Translations under genes and position numbers: made by a program
NCBI GenBank assembly: GCA_030630245.1
Contig: DAOVNL010000033.1
Span: forward strand, 1-7,643
From: Candidatus Omnitrophota bacterium
Lineage (GTDB): Bacteria; Omnitrophota; Gorgyraeia; B26-G9
DNA: 7,643 bases
Reading direction: 5' to 3'
Notes under the pieces: generated by a model
Database searches by the model: none
Told to the model about the DNA's origin: nothing
Seen by the model: only the letters and a program-made list of their open reading frames with translations
Shown here: in pieces, positions 1 through 6,415 of the stretch
Position numbering within the stretch: position 1 is the first letter of the stretch
How the letters are laid out: the number at the start of each line of letters is the position of its first letter

Positions 1-111
1 AATATGAGATACTATGTATTAACCCGCAAAATGCCGTGGTTTCTTCATTTTCCCCGGTAAACTGCTTTTATATTTAGGTTGATAAGAAAGATAGAAAGAT
101 AGATAGAAAAT

Positions 112-1350
112 ATGAATCATTTATCACAGGCAAACAATCAAAGCAGTCCGAGTTTTTACGGATTGGGTATTGCACCGCGGATTCTTGATATTCTCGAGCG
201 CATCAAATTCAAAGTGCCCACGCCGATTCAATTACAGGCTATCCCTTTGGCCATTGAAGGAAAGGATGTTGTTGGCATTGCCCAGACCGGCACCGGGAAA
301 ACCCATTCGTTTGCCATACCGATGGTACAGTGCTTGGCCGGCAAAAAGGGTATAGGACTTGTGCTGGCTCCTACCCGGGAACTGGCTATTCAAATAGACG
401 AGGCCTTCCAGGCGATTGTTCCGTTATTTAAAATTGAGGCTGCCTGTATTATCGGCGGAGCGCCTATGGAGCCGCAGGTAAAGGCGCTGCGGCGTAACCC
501 CCGGATAATCATCGCTACCCCGGGCAGGCTTATCGACCATATGAGCAACTGGAACGTGCTGCCTCAGGAAGTTGAGATGCTGGTGCTCGATGAGGCTGAC
601 CGTATGCTGGATATGGGATTTTTGCCTCAGATCGAACTGATTTTACAGCATCTGCCGAAAGAGCGCCAGACCATGCTGTTTTCCGCCACCATGCCGAAAG
701 AGATCGTTAGAATTGCGGCAAAATATATGCGATTGCCGGTGTCAGTCGAGATCGCACCTTCCGGCACGACGGCGGACAATGTCACCCAGGAATTATACAT
801 TGTCAAAAAAAGCGCTAAAATGCAGCTCCTGCGCCAGGTGCTTAGCCATTACCACGGCCCAGTGCTTTTGTTTTCGCGCACCAAGCATAACGCCGCGCGC
901 CTGGCACGGGCGATTCGGGGAATGAGGTATCGCGCGGCCGAGATACATTCTAACCGCACTCTTAACCAGCGCCGGGAAGCATTGGAAGGATTTAAATCCG
1001 GCAAATACAAGGTTCTGGTGGCTACGGATATCGCCTCTCGAGGAATTGACGTTACCGGCATTGAATTGGTCATCAAATACGATATCCCCGAAGACGCCAG
1101 CAATTATGTGCACCGCATCGGCCGCACCGGCCGGGCAGGGCATAAAGGCCACGCGATATCTTTTGCCATGCCTGAGCAAAAGCGCGATGTGGAGGATATC
1201 GAAAAACTGATCAAATCAACCCTGCCGGTTTCAAAAGACCCCAAGGTCCCGGCAGAGGAATTTATTACAGAAAACCGGGTTACCCATCAGGATAAAAAAA
1301 AGACAAGATATCCATCCAGTTTCCGCCGCCGATCGCCGCGCAGGCGCTGA
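112..1350 (+). CDS. DEAD-box ATP-dependent RNA helicase, RhlE-like
   Basis: Complete 412-aa ATP-dependent RNA helicase. The superfamily 2 motifs appear in order: Q motif (residues about 15-42, with PTPIQ at 36-40), Walker A AQTGTGKT (57-64), PTREL (87-91), TPGR (136-139), DEAD (160-163), SAT (191-193), motif IV around LLFSRTK (252-258), ATDIASRGID (304-313) and HRIGRTGRAG (334-343). The short basic tail (KKKTR then an Arg-rich end, 395-412) probably helps hold RNA. The core without a long C-terminal RNA-binding domain, plus IHSNRTLNQR (278-287), fits the RhlE group better than DeaD/CsdA. Family members unwind short RNA duplexes in ribosome assembly and mRNA decay, often in the cold. The ATG lies just before the Q motif, so the start is sensible. 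However, its upstream region is a GATA/GAAA-rich purine run rather than a clear Shine-Dalgarno site. It appears monocistronic, with 316 bp before the next gene. Confidence 0.96.
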   Translation: MNHLSQANNQSSPSFYGLGIAPRILDILERIKFKVPTPIQLQAIPLAIEGKDVVGIAQTGTGKTHSFAIPMVQCLAGKKGIGLVLAPTRELAIQIDEAFQAIVPLFKIEAACIIGGAPMEPQVKALRRNPRIIIATPGRLIDHMSNWNVLPQEVEMLVLDEADRMLDMGFLPQIELILQHLPKERQTMLFSATMPKEIVRIAAKYMRLPVSVEIAPSGTTADNVTQELYIVKKSAKMQLLRQVLSHYHGPVLLFSRTKHNAARLARAIRGMRYRAAEIHSNRTLNQRREALEGFKSGKYKVLVATDIASRGIDVTGIELVIKYDIPEDASNYVHRIGRTGRAGHKGHAISFAMPEQKRDVEDIEKLIKSTLPVSKDPKVPAEEFITENRVTHQDKKKTRYPSSFRRRSPRRR

Positions 1351-1491
1351 GCGAATGCTATTCACAATGTTATATAGCCGTATCCCGTCTACAAGTTTTG
1401 TCTATTTTTACAAATCTCGGCAAATTATCTATCTGCTTGATAACACTGTTCCTGCTGCATTTCAATACCCGGCTCCTCTTGCAAAAATATA

Positions 1492-1521
1492 TTGCCAGAG
1501 GGTTTTGCTTTGGTATACAAT
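1492..1521 (+). promoter_or_regulatory. Putative sigma-70-type promoter for the cysteine-cluster gene
   Basis: TTGCCA (1492-1497) and TACAAT (1516-1521) are each one mismatch from consensus and are separated by 18 bp. Transcription would start near 1528, giving a leader of about 140 nt before the GTG at 1667. The call rests on sequence alone. An overlapping TATACA at 1514-1519 could serve as an alternative -10. Confidence 0.45.
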
Positions 1522-1568
1522 ATAAAATCCGGTTAACATTATAAGTATAAATATTTAAAACAGGAAGA

Positions 1569-1647
1569 TGAGGTTAGGGGAATCGAACCGGGCTCGAAGA
1601 CAGAAAAATCTTCGCGCGGCATTTGCCGGAGAATCACAGAACCCTCA
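1569..1647 (+). promoter_or_regulatory. Potential structured 5' leader (multibranch fold, tRNA-like fragment)
   Basis: TGAGGTT (1569-1575) can pair with AACCCTCA (1640-1647), giving 7 bp with one bulged C, which closes a 64-nt interior. Inside are a perfect 6-bp hairpin CGAAGA/TCTTCG (1595-1614, 8-nt loop) and a 4-bp hairpin CGGC/GCCG (1617-1628, ATTT loop). The fold ends 9 nt before the GGAG ribosome binding site of the gene at 1667, so it could tune translation. Read on the minus strand, 1569-1589 resembles a tRNA 3' end (GGTTCGATTCCCC then an acceptor-like strand), but the T stem does not pair. I do not recognise a known riboswitch class. Whether it is a regulatory leader, a decayed tRNA or chance cannot be settled by eye. 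Confidence 0.3.
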
Positions 1648-1666
1648 AAGAGTTTAGGAGAAGGAA

Positions 1667-2050
1667 GTGTTGAAGAAGAACAAAACAATAAAAAATAAAT
1701 GCCTTGAAGAATGCGATGCTCTTTGCTGCAATGATCTTGCGGTGCAAATATGTAAACCTGTTACTAAAGTTGAAAAAGAGGATTTGAGATGGCATCTCTT
1801 TTTTGAAGGGGTCAAAGTTTATATTAGACACCGTAAATGGCATCTGCTGATAAATAGCCGGTGCAGGTATTTATCCAAAGAAAACCGCTGCACAATATAT
1901 GACAGGCGGCCGGAAAGGTGCAGGAAGCATAACTATCCTCACTGTGAACTCGAAGGCAAGTTTTTCGATATAATGATCGAAACGCCTGAGCAGTTTGATG
2001 AATATTTTGCGCGGCAGAAAACAAGACAACGGGGAAAAAGCAAGAGATAG
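1667..2050 (+). CDS. YkgJ-type cysteine-cluster protein
   Basis: Complete 127-aa protein starting at GTG, chosen because GGAGAAGG (1657-1664) sits just upstream. It has the spaced cysteine pattern of the YkgJ (CxxCxxCC) family, thought to bind zinc or an Fe-S cluster: C12, C16, C20 and C21 at the N-terminus, C29, then C66, C75, C85 and C93. The segment YLSKENRCTIYDRRPERC (68-85) is the family signature, with the typical sequence of Cys, Tyr-Asp, Arg-Pro, Cys. No signal peptide or membrane helix is seen, so it should be cytoplasmic. The C-terminus is basic. Family members are widespread and their biochemical role is not established, so I give no reaction. It appears to be a single-gene unit, with a promoter candidate at 1492-1521 and a strong terminator at 2113-2150. 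Confidence 0.88.
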   Translation: MLKKNKTIKNKCLEECDALCCNDLAVQICKPVTKVEKEDLRWHLFFEGVKVYIRHRKWHLLINSRCRYLSKENRCTIYDRRPERCRKHNYPHCELEGKFFDIMIETPEQFDEYFARQKTRQRGKSKR

Positions 2051-2112
2051 AAGGAGAGAAGCTTTTCTTACGATTGGTTGCCGGGAATAGACAAAGCTGC
2101 ACACTCATCTGA

Positions 2113-2150
2113 AAAGGGATGAGCATTACAGGTGCTCATCCCTTTCTTTT
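2113..2150 (+). terminator. Strong intrinsic terminator after the cysteine-cluster gene
   Basis: A perfect 13-bp stem (AAAGGGATGAGCA at 2113-2125 with TGCTCATCCCTTT at 2133-2145) encloses a 7-nt loop and is followed by CTTTT. It lies about 60 bp after the stop at 2050 and just before the promoter at 2162, so it separates the two transcription units. On the opposite strand the stem is followed by only a short T run, so activity should favour the plus direction. Confidence 0.9.
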
Positions 2151-2161
2151 ATCAAGTAAAA

Positions 2162-2190
2162 TTGACAGAAAAGACTTTCAAGAGTATTAT
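2162..2190 (+). promoter_or_regulatory. Near-consensus sigma-70 promoter for the small wHTH-like gene
   Basis: TTGACA (2162-2167, perfect) and TATTAT (2185-2190, one mismatch) are separated by exactly 17 bp. Transcription would begin near 2197, leaving a leader of about 30 nt with GGAGA at 2216-2220, six bases before the ATG at 2227. It is one of the two best promoter matches in the window, the other being 7265-7293. It lies just downstream of a strong terminator. Confidence 0.75.
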
Positions 2191-2226
2191 TTATATATAG
2201 ATTTATAATATTTTTGGAGATGGGAA

Positions 2227-2532
2227 ATGGATAGTTTGCAGAACAGACAACAAGAAATATACAGAGTACAGAAAGAAATTCTTGCTTGCCTGAACGCTAA
2301 GCAGGATAATCGCGCAGTATCAAAGGAATTGATAAGCAATATCAATTGCCGGGCGGACATTTTCTGTGAAAGCGCCAGGCTGCTTAATGCCGGAGGATTT
2401 ATTATAGGGCCTGTGTTTACAGAAAAAATGGTCGTGGAAGGCGGTAATAATAACTTCAGGGATTCGACACAGCTGACCGAAGACGGGCAGGAAAAATATA
2501 TTAAAATGATCAGGGAAGAGCAGTCAGGATAA
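2227..2532 (+). CDS. Small protein, probably winged-helix-like; function unknown
   Basis: Complete 101-aa cytoplasmic protein with GGAGA six bases before ATG. I do not recognise it as a named family. The layout resembles a winged helix: an N-terminal helix (about 8-26), a helix-turn-helix-like stretch from VSKELI (31-36) through the helix at ADIFCESARLLNAGGFI (43-59), a two-strand wing (about 60-80, with a Gly/Asn-rich turn EGGNNN at 71-76), and TQLTEDGQEKY (81-91). That last segment matches the LTxxGxxxL/Y ending common in MarR-, PadR- and YjcQ-type winged helices. A DNA-binding or regulatory role is therefore an inference from this pattern only. It has its own strong promoter and lies between a terminator and a damaged gene. 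No partner is implied by context. Confidence 0.75.
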   Translation: MDSLQNRQQEIYRVQKEILACLNAKQDNRAVSKELISNINCRADIFCESARLLNAGGFIIGPVFTEKMVVEGGNNNFRDSTQLTEDGQEKYIKMIREEQSG

Positions 2533-2610
2533 AAATAAAATCCTTTATTCCTTTAAGACTTAACCAATAATAACCTTATCGCGAAAAATAATAAGTGTTA
2601 GGAGTAAGCT

Positions 2611-3001
2611 ATGAAATGTGCTGCATGCAGCGGCGTAGAACTTATCTCAAAGATGACCAGGCAGGGTATTGTTGTTGATGTGTGCCCGGAGTGCCGGGTT
2701 GATCTGGAGCGAGGATTTTGTTATCCAGGACGATACAGGGATAATCTTTCTGGATTACAAACAGCCTCTGGCCTTGTTCAGCTGGTTTTTTGGGGTTTTT
2801 ATCGCTCCATCGCTGATCGGCAGGGATGTGGAAATAACCGGCTGGTACCGCAGGGCGCCGGTTCCTTATATCGAGCTCAAGACTATCAAATTCGGCAATG
2901 AAGTCAAAACGTGCTATGTCTTTAATATGAAGATTCTTTTTAGTATTATTCTGATTGTTTTAGGCATTATTCTTTTGTTTGTTCGGATTCCAGCGCTTTG
3001 A
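2611..3001 (+). pseudogene. Broken gene: zf-TFIIB-like zinc ribbon joined out of frame to GIDE-like membrane C-terminus
   Basis: Two reading frames each carry half of a protein. Frame A starts at ATG 2611 with GGAG at 2601-2604 and encodes a zf-TFIIB-type zinc ribbon: CxxC at residues 3-6, then VCPECR (24-29) and LERG (32-35). After about 2715 that frame turns into unrelated sequence and stops at 2901. From about 2711 the +1 frame takes over: EDFVIQDDTGIIFLDY, VEITGWYRRAPVPYIELKT, and a final hydrophobic helix (ILFSIILIVLGIILLF), stopping at 3001. The QDDTG...GWYRRAPVPY pattern resembles the GIDE-type domain that I associate with some bacterial M48/HtpX-like proteases. In such proteins, as I recall, a zinc ribbon may precede the protease, so loss of the middle plus a frameshift is my preferred reading. 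Alternatives are a sequencing indel or programmed frameshifting. No protease HExxH motif is present. Confidence 0.6.
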
Positions 3002-3037
3002 TAGACAGGTATTCGCGGCTTGCGTTTTGAGCAAAAT

Positions 3038-3056
3038 CTTGTATTTAAAATACAAG
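3038..3056. repeat. Perfect 9-bp palindrome, possible operator or weak terminator
   Basis: CTTGTATTT (3038-3046), one A, then AAATACAAG (3048-3056) forms a perfect inverted repeat, 37 bp after the broken gene and about 70 bp before the channel gene. It is followed by only TTTG, so it is poor as a terminator. A dyad this AT-rich and symmetric would suit a regulator binding site. Nothing shows which protein would bind. Confidence 0.4.
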
Positions 3057-3115
3057 TTTGATAGAATTGTCAAATGAATCCAGCTTTTTTTACTGAGATT
3101 TGTTTGCTTAAAGTG

Positions 3116-3120
3116 AAGGG
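3116..3120 (+). promoter_or_regulatory. Ribosome binding site that decides the channel start
   Basis: AAGGG directly abuts the first ATG (3121), which is too close to work with it, but is six bases from the second in-frame ATG (3127). The start is therefore placed at 3127, removing two residues. Confidence 0.65.
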
Positions 3121-3126
3121 ATGGTT

Positions 3127-4182
3127 ATGGAAATAGAATTGTTAAATAGTGTTTATTTTGGGAATAAACTATTGGACTATTTAATTTGCTTGTCTGTTTT
3201 TATCGCTGGTATTGTGGCGTTGTTGGTATTCAAACGCATTGTCCTTGGCCGTCTTAAAAAATGGTCACAAAAAACCAAGACAACAATTGATGACTTTATT
3301 ATACAAATATTTGATAAGAATATAATACCGCTGTTATATTTTGGCGCGTTTTATATAAGCATCCAGAATCTGGTTTTACCTGAGAGGATAGAAAGAGTTA
3401 TAAATCTTGCGGGGGTAGCGTTGATGACAGTGATGGCTATCCGCCTGCTTATAGCGGTAATTACCTATGCGCTGAATACATTTTGGATTAAACCAGAGCA
3501 AAACGCGGCCAGGGAGCGCAGTCTTAAAGGGTTCTTGAGTGTGGTTAAAATTATTATCTGGGGAGTGGGTGTTGTTTTTCTCCTGGATAACATGGGGTTT
3601 AAGGTATCAGCGGTTATTGCCGGGCTGGGCATTGGTGGTGTTGCTGTAGCTTTGGCCGCGCAGACGATACTGGGTGAACTTTTCAGCTTTTTTTCCATTT
3701 TGTTTGATCGTCCGTTTGAAGTCGGAGACTTTATAATCATAGGAGATTACCTGGGAGTAGTTGAGAATATCGGTATAAAGACAACACGCATTCGCAGCTT
3801 AGGCGGCGAGTTGTTGATATTTTCCAATACCGACTTGACAAATTCAAGGGTGCGTAATTACAAAAAGATGAAGGAACGCCGTGTAGTATTTTCTTTAGGC
3901 GTAGTTTATCAAACACCCTATGAAAAAGTAAAGGCGATTTCGCGCATGATAAAAGAGATTATTACAAATGTTAAAGATGCCCGTTTTGACCGTGCTCACT
4001 TTTCTTCTTATGGGGACTTTAACCTGGCTATTGAAATAGTTTATTATGTCTTAAGCCCGGATTATAATAAATACATGGATATACAGCAGGAAATAAACTT
4101 AGCTATAATGAAAAAATTCGAAGAGGAAAAAATAGAGTTCGCGTTTCCGACGCAGACTCTATATGTGAATAAAACAAGTTGA
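3127..4182 (+). CDS. MscS-family small-conductance mechanosensitive channel
   Basis: Complete inner-membrane channel of 351 aa (353 from the ATG at 3121), which would open under membrane tension to release solutes during hypo-osmotic shock. Residues below count from 3121. Four hydrophobic helices come first (about 18-41, 68-86, 94-118, 137-158). The MscS pore helix and following segment then run 162-205 (AGLGIGGVAVALAAQT then FSILFDRPFEVGDFI), with the Gly/Ala-rich packing typical of TM3. A beta domain follows (206-245, IPN-like FSNTDLTNSRVRNY). The alpha/beta C-terminal part ends in AFPTQTLYV (341-349), the usual MscS closing motif. Five membrane spans exceed the three of E. coli MscS, resembling YnaI-like or YbdG-like members. 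It appears to be transcribed alone: the gaps are 125 bp upstream and 194 bp downstream. Confidence 0.95.
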   Translation: MEIELLNSVYFGNKLLDYLICLSVFIAGIVALLVFKRIVLGRLKKWSQKTKTTIDDFIIQIFDKNIIPLLYFGAFYISIQNLVLPERIERVINLAGVALMTVMAIRLLIAVITYALNTFWIKPEQNAARERSLKGFLSVVKIIIWGVGVVFLLDNMGFKVSAVIAGLGIGGVAVALAAQTILGELFSFFSILFDRPFEVGDFIIIGDYLGVVENIGIKTTRIRSLGGELLIFSNTDLTNSRVRNYKKMKERRVVFSLGVVYQTPYEKVKAISRMIKEIITNVKDARFDRAHFSSYGDFNLAIEIVYYVLSPDYNKYMDIQQEINLAIMKKFEEEKIEFAFPTQTLYVNKTS

Positions 4183-4219
4183 AAAACTAAGGGATGAAGG
4201 ACGTAAAAAACAAAAATAT

Positions 4220-4246
4220 AACAATCTAATCGCGAATTAGCTTGTT
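4220..4246. other. Hairpin downstream of the channel gene
   Basis: AACAA-T-CTAAT (4220-4230) pairs with ATTAG-C-TTGTT (4236-4246): ten base pairs with one internal T/C mismatch and a CGCGA loop. It starts 38 bp after the channel stop. There is no T run after it on the plus strand, so it is not a classic terminator for that gene. On the minus strand it is followed by a T-rich stretch, yet no minus-strand gene ends here. It may protect the mRNA 3' end. Confidence 0.35.
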
Positions 4247-4298
4247 CGTGGGCGTAAAAAGAATAAAAATATTGTTGTTGCCTAAAAGTACAAACATT

Positions 4299-4327
4299 TT
4301 TTAAAGATAGTATATGGATTGTATAAT
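4299..4327 (+). promoter_or_regulatory. Possible promoter of the GroES-family operon
   Basis: A perfect -10 hexamer TATAAT (4322-4327) stands 49 bp before the ATG at 4377. The region 17 bp upstream (4299-4304, TTTTAA) is a poor -35, so an activator or another sigma factor may be needed. I see no CIRCE inverted repeat, the usual HrcA site before groES operons. Confidence 0.4.
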
Positions 4328-4376
4328 GCTGTGGGCCATGAACAGTTGATCGTGGACAAATAAATAGGATAAAGTT

Positions 4377-4751
4377 ATGGCAAGAGAATTAATTGTAATC
4401 GGCGACAGAGCTTTGATCAAACCGGATAATAAGAAGGAAATGACCAATTCCGGACTATACCTTCCGCAGGGCGCTTATGAAAAAGAAAAAGTGCACAGCG
4501 GAATAATTATCAAAGTAGGCCCCGGGATACCTGTTCCCGAACCGCAGGATTTAAGCAGTGAGATATGGAAAGAGACACAGAATAATGCCTCCGGGCAGTA
4601 TTTTCCCCTTCAGGCCAGGATCAATGACAGGGCGATATTCCTGAAGAGCTCGGCTGTTGAAATAGAATACGAAAACGTAGAATACATAATCGTTCCTCAC
4701 TCGGCAATTCTTGCCTTGATCAGGGATGATGTGCTTGATGACATGATTTAA
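4377..4751 (+). CDS. GroES-family co-chaperonin-like protein (long, without GroEL beside it)
   Basis: Complete 124-aa protein; AGGA at 4366-4369 is seven bases before ATG. The N-terminal half matches GroES/Hsp10: IVIGDRALIKPD (6-17), a mobile-loop-like segment EMTNSGLYLPQGAYEKEKV (21-39) whose LYL corresponds to the GroEL-binding hydrophobic tripeptide, then GIIIKVGPG (42-50). The C-terminal half is also GroES-like: NDRAIFLKSSAVEIEYENVEYIIVPHSAILALI (83-115). Between them is an insertion of about 25 residues (51-78, including IPVPEP and SEIWKETQNNASGQYFPLQ) where GroES normally has a short roof hairpin, so it is longer than the usual 95-100 aa. Similar long GroES-like proteins are known to me from other bacteria as stand-alone genes. 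Whether this one caps GroEL is unproven. No groEL follows. An MBL-fold gene starts 22 bp downstream, suggesting co-transcription. Confidence 0.88.
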   Translation: MARELIVIGDRALIKPDNKKEMTNSGLYLPQGAYEKEKVHSGIIIKVGPGIPVPEPQDLSSEIWKETQNNASGQYFPLQARINDRAIFLKSSAVEIEYENVEYIIVPHSAILALIRDDVLDDMI

Positions 4752-4773
4752 ACACACAAGAAAGAGCGCTGGA

Positions 4774-5517
4774 TTGAAGATAATTTTCTTAGGCACCAAC
4801 GGATGGTTCGATACAAAAACAGGCAATACTGTCTGCGCGTTAATAAAGGCCGATACCTGCAATATTATTCTTGACGCGGGATTCGGGCTGGCTAAGGCCG
4901 GCCGCTATCTTGATGCGAAAAAACCTACCGCTATTTTTTTAAGCCATCTTCACCTTGATCATATAGTTGGACTGCACGTGCTGGCAAAGTTCAAATTCCC
5001 TAAAGGGCTTGTTATTTACGCGCCCAAGTCCGCGCTCAAGAGCCTGCGCGCGTTTATTGCCCAGCCTTTTACCGTACCGTTACGGAGCTTGCCGTTTAAA
5101 GTAAAAATTACGGGCGCTTCAAAAAAAATGCGCTTTGCGGGCATCAAGATCAATTCTTTGAAGCTTGTGCATTCAAGTGACTGTTTAGGATACCGTTTCC
5201 AGTGTCATGGGAAAACCATAGCATACTGCACCGATACAGGCAGCTGCGGGAATATTCTCAGGCTTGCCCAAAACGCGGATTTGCTTATTAGCGAATGCGC
5301 TCTTCAAAAAGGACAGGATCACGGGGGATGGCCGCATCTTGATCCCGAGCAGGCGGCGCTGCTGGCAAAAAAGGCCAATGTCCGCAGGCTTGTACTAACC
5401 CACTTTGACGCGGAAAACCATCCGGATAAAAAAGATCGAAGCATTGCCCAGAAACATGCCCGGAAAATTTTCCGCAAAAGCATAGCAGCTGTTGACGGGC
5501 TTACAATAACATTATAA
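4774..5517 (+). CDS. MBL-fold metallo-hydrolase, RNase Z/ElaC-like
   Basis: Complete 247-aa cytoplasmic hydrolase. TTG is chosen as start because it gives MKIIFLGTNGW, the first beta strand and turn of the metallo-beta-lactamase fold, and no ATG or GTG fits as well. The ribosome binding site is weak (AAGAAAGAG around 4758). Metal ligands are visible: HLHLDH (58-63, giving H58, H60, D62, H63), H133, D154 within YCTDTG, and H210 within LVLTHFD. WPHLDPEQAA (186-195, H188) corresponds to the His-containing motif that RNase Z-type enzymes use before the last ligand. That places it in the RNase Z/arylsulfatase-like branch, which cleaves phosphodiester or ester bonds. It is shorter than ElaC (about 305 aa) and I see no exosite arm, so true tRNA 3'-processing is not assured. 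It lies 22 bp after the GroES-like gene and 111 bp before the phosphatase. Confidence 0.9.
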   Translation: MKIIFLGTNGWFDTKTGNTVCALIKADTCNIILDAGFGLAKAGRYLDAKKPTAIFLSHLHLDHIVGLHVLAKFKFPKGLVIYAPKSALKSLRAFIAQPFTVPLRSLPFKVKITGASKKMRFAGIKINSLKLVHSSDCLGYRFQCHGKTIAYCTDTGSCGNILRLAQNADLLISECALQKGQDHGGWPHLDPEQAALLAKKANVRRLVLTHFDAENHPDKKDRSIAQKHARKIFRKSIAAVDGLTITL

Positions 5518-5628
5518 ATTTCAAGCCGGAGTTTGCTTTTGCTTCAAAATTGATCAGGGCAGTTTATATAGGTTATCATGGGAACATAAAGGATATTTTA
5601 ACCGGGTAAATAAACAAGTTAAGAGAAA

Positions 5629-6414
5629 ATGAGGGCTAATTATTTCATGAAAGAACTTGATGCTGCTCTTGAGGCTGCTGTAAGCGCGGGCAATATGATC
5701 AAATCCCGCGTAGGCAAAACGCAAAATATACGCTTTAAAGGAGCGATAAACATTGTCACTGATACCGATGTCAAAGCGGAAAAACTGATCGTTAAAACCT
5801 TAAAAAAAGCCTTTCCCCAGTATGGGATCCTCGCGGAAGAGCGCTACGCGAAAGACAAAGGCGGAGACCGCTGGATCATTGATCCATTGGACGGTACGAC
5901 GAATTTCGCGCACGGGTTCCCCTTTTTTGCCGTGTCCATAGCCTTGGAAAAAGCCGGTGAGGTGATCGCGGGTGTTGTATATGATCCAATGCATCAGGAA
6001 CTGTTTACAGCCGTTAAAGGCAAGGGGGCTTATTTAAATAAGAAAAAAATAAGGGTTTCTAAAGTTAAGAAGCTAAGCAAGGCGTTTTTAGCGACCGGAT
6101 TTTCCTATGACTTTAAAAGGAAAAAAGACAATAATATCGATAATTTTTCAAATTTTCTTATGGCCGGCATGGCGGTGCGCAGGGCAGGAGCGGCGGCTAT
6201 AGATCTATGTTATGTTGCCTGCGGCAGGTTTGACGGGTTTTGGGAAATGGATCTGCAGCCCTGGGATACGGCGGCCGCAGCATTGATCATAAAAGAGGCA
6301 GGAGGAACACTAAGCCTGTTTGACGGCAGCCCCTTTAGCAACTATAAGAAAAACATTTTAGCCTGCAATGGATTGATACACAAACAAATGCAGAAAATTC
6401 TAAAAAGAAAGTAA
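5629..6414 (+). CDS. Inositol-monophosphatase-family phosphatase (SuhB-like)
   Basis: Complete 261-aa Mg2+-dependent sugar- or inositol-phosphate phosphatase. Family signatures are intact: ILAEE (67-71, Glu70 region), WIIDPLDGTTNF (82-93, with D85 and D88 as metal ligands), the middle GMAVRRAGAAAIDLCYVACGRFDGF region (180-204), and PWDTAAAALIIKEAGG (211-226, D213 as the third aspartate). The length is typical. The substrate cannot be told from sequence: inositol monophosphates, fructose-1,6-bisphosphate, NADP or histidinol phosphate are all used by relatives. ATG 5629 has AAGAG only three bases upstream. The in-frame ATG at 5647 (MKELDAAL) starts where relatives usually do, with GAGGG about 11 bases before it, so the start may be six residues later. 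The next gene starts one base after its stop, implying translational coupling. Confidence 0.93.
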   Translation: MRANYFMKELDAALEAAVSAGNMIKSRVGKTQNIRFKGAINIVTDTDVKAEKLIVKTLKKAFPQYGILAEERYAKDKGGDRWIIDPLDGTTNFAHGFPFFAVSIALEKAGEVIAGVVYDPMHQELFTAVKGKGAYLNKKKIRVSKVKKLSKAFLATGFSYDFKRKKDNNIDNFSNFLMAGMAVRRAGAAAIDLCYVACGRFDGFWEMDLQPWDTAAAALIIKEAGGTLSLFDGSPFSNYKKNILACNGLIHKQMQKILKRK

Positions 6415-6415
6415 G

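Larger units (their letters stand above)
1351..1666. other. Intergenic region after the helicase gene
   Basis: This 316-bp gap has no convincing gene. Its first part (to about 1490) shows neither a hairpin-plus-T-run terminator for the helicase nor a plausible CDS. A 56-codon open frame from ATG 1355 has no ribosome binding site and no recognisable composition. The second part holds a promoter candidate (1492-1521) and a foldable leader segment (1569-1647) that serve the gene starting at 1667. Confidence 0.6.

Noticed and set aside
88..110. GATA/GAAA-rich short repeat before the helicase start as a phase-variable tract
   Set aside because: Units are irregular and few. It is more simply a purine-rich leader.
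793..1179. Long minus-strand open frame opposite the helicase gene
   Set aside because: It is a shadow of the helicase coding sequence with no family pattern.
1355..1525. 56-codon open frame beginning at ATG 1355
   Set aside because: No ribosome binding site, no recognisable protein pattern, and it overlaps the better-supported promoter at 1492-1521.
1570..1647. Functional tRNA gene on the minus strand
   Set aside because: The T-loop and acceptor look right, but the T stem has three of five mismatches, no D arm is seen, and the hairpin in the anticodon position has an 8-nt loop.
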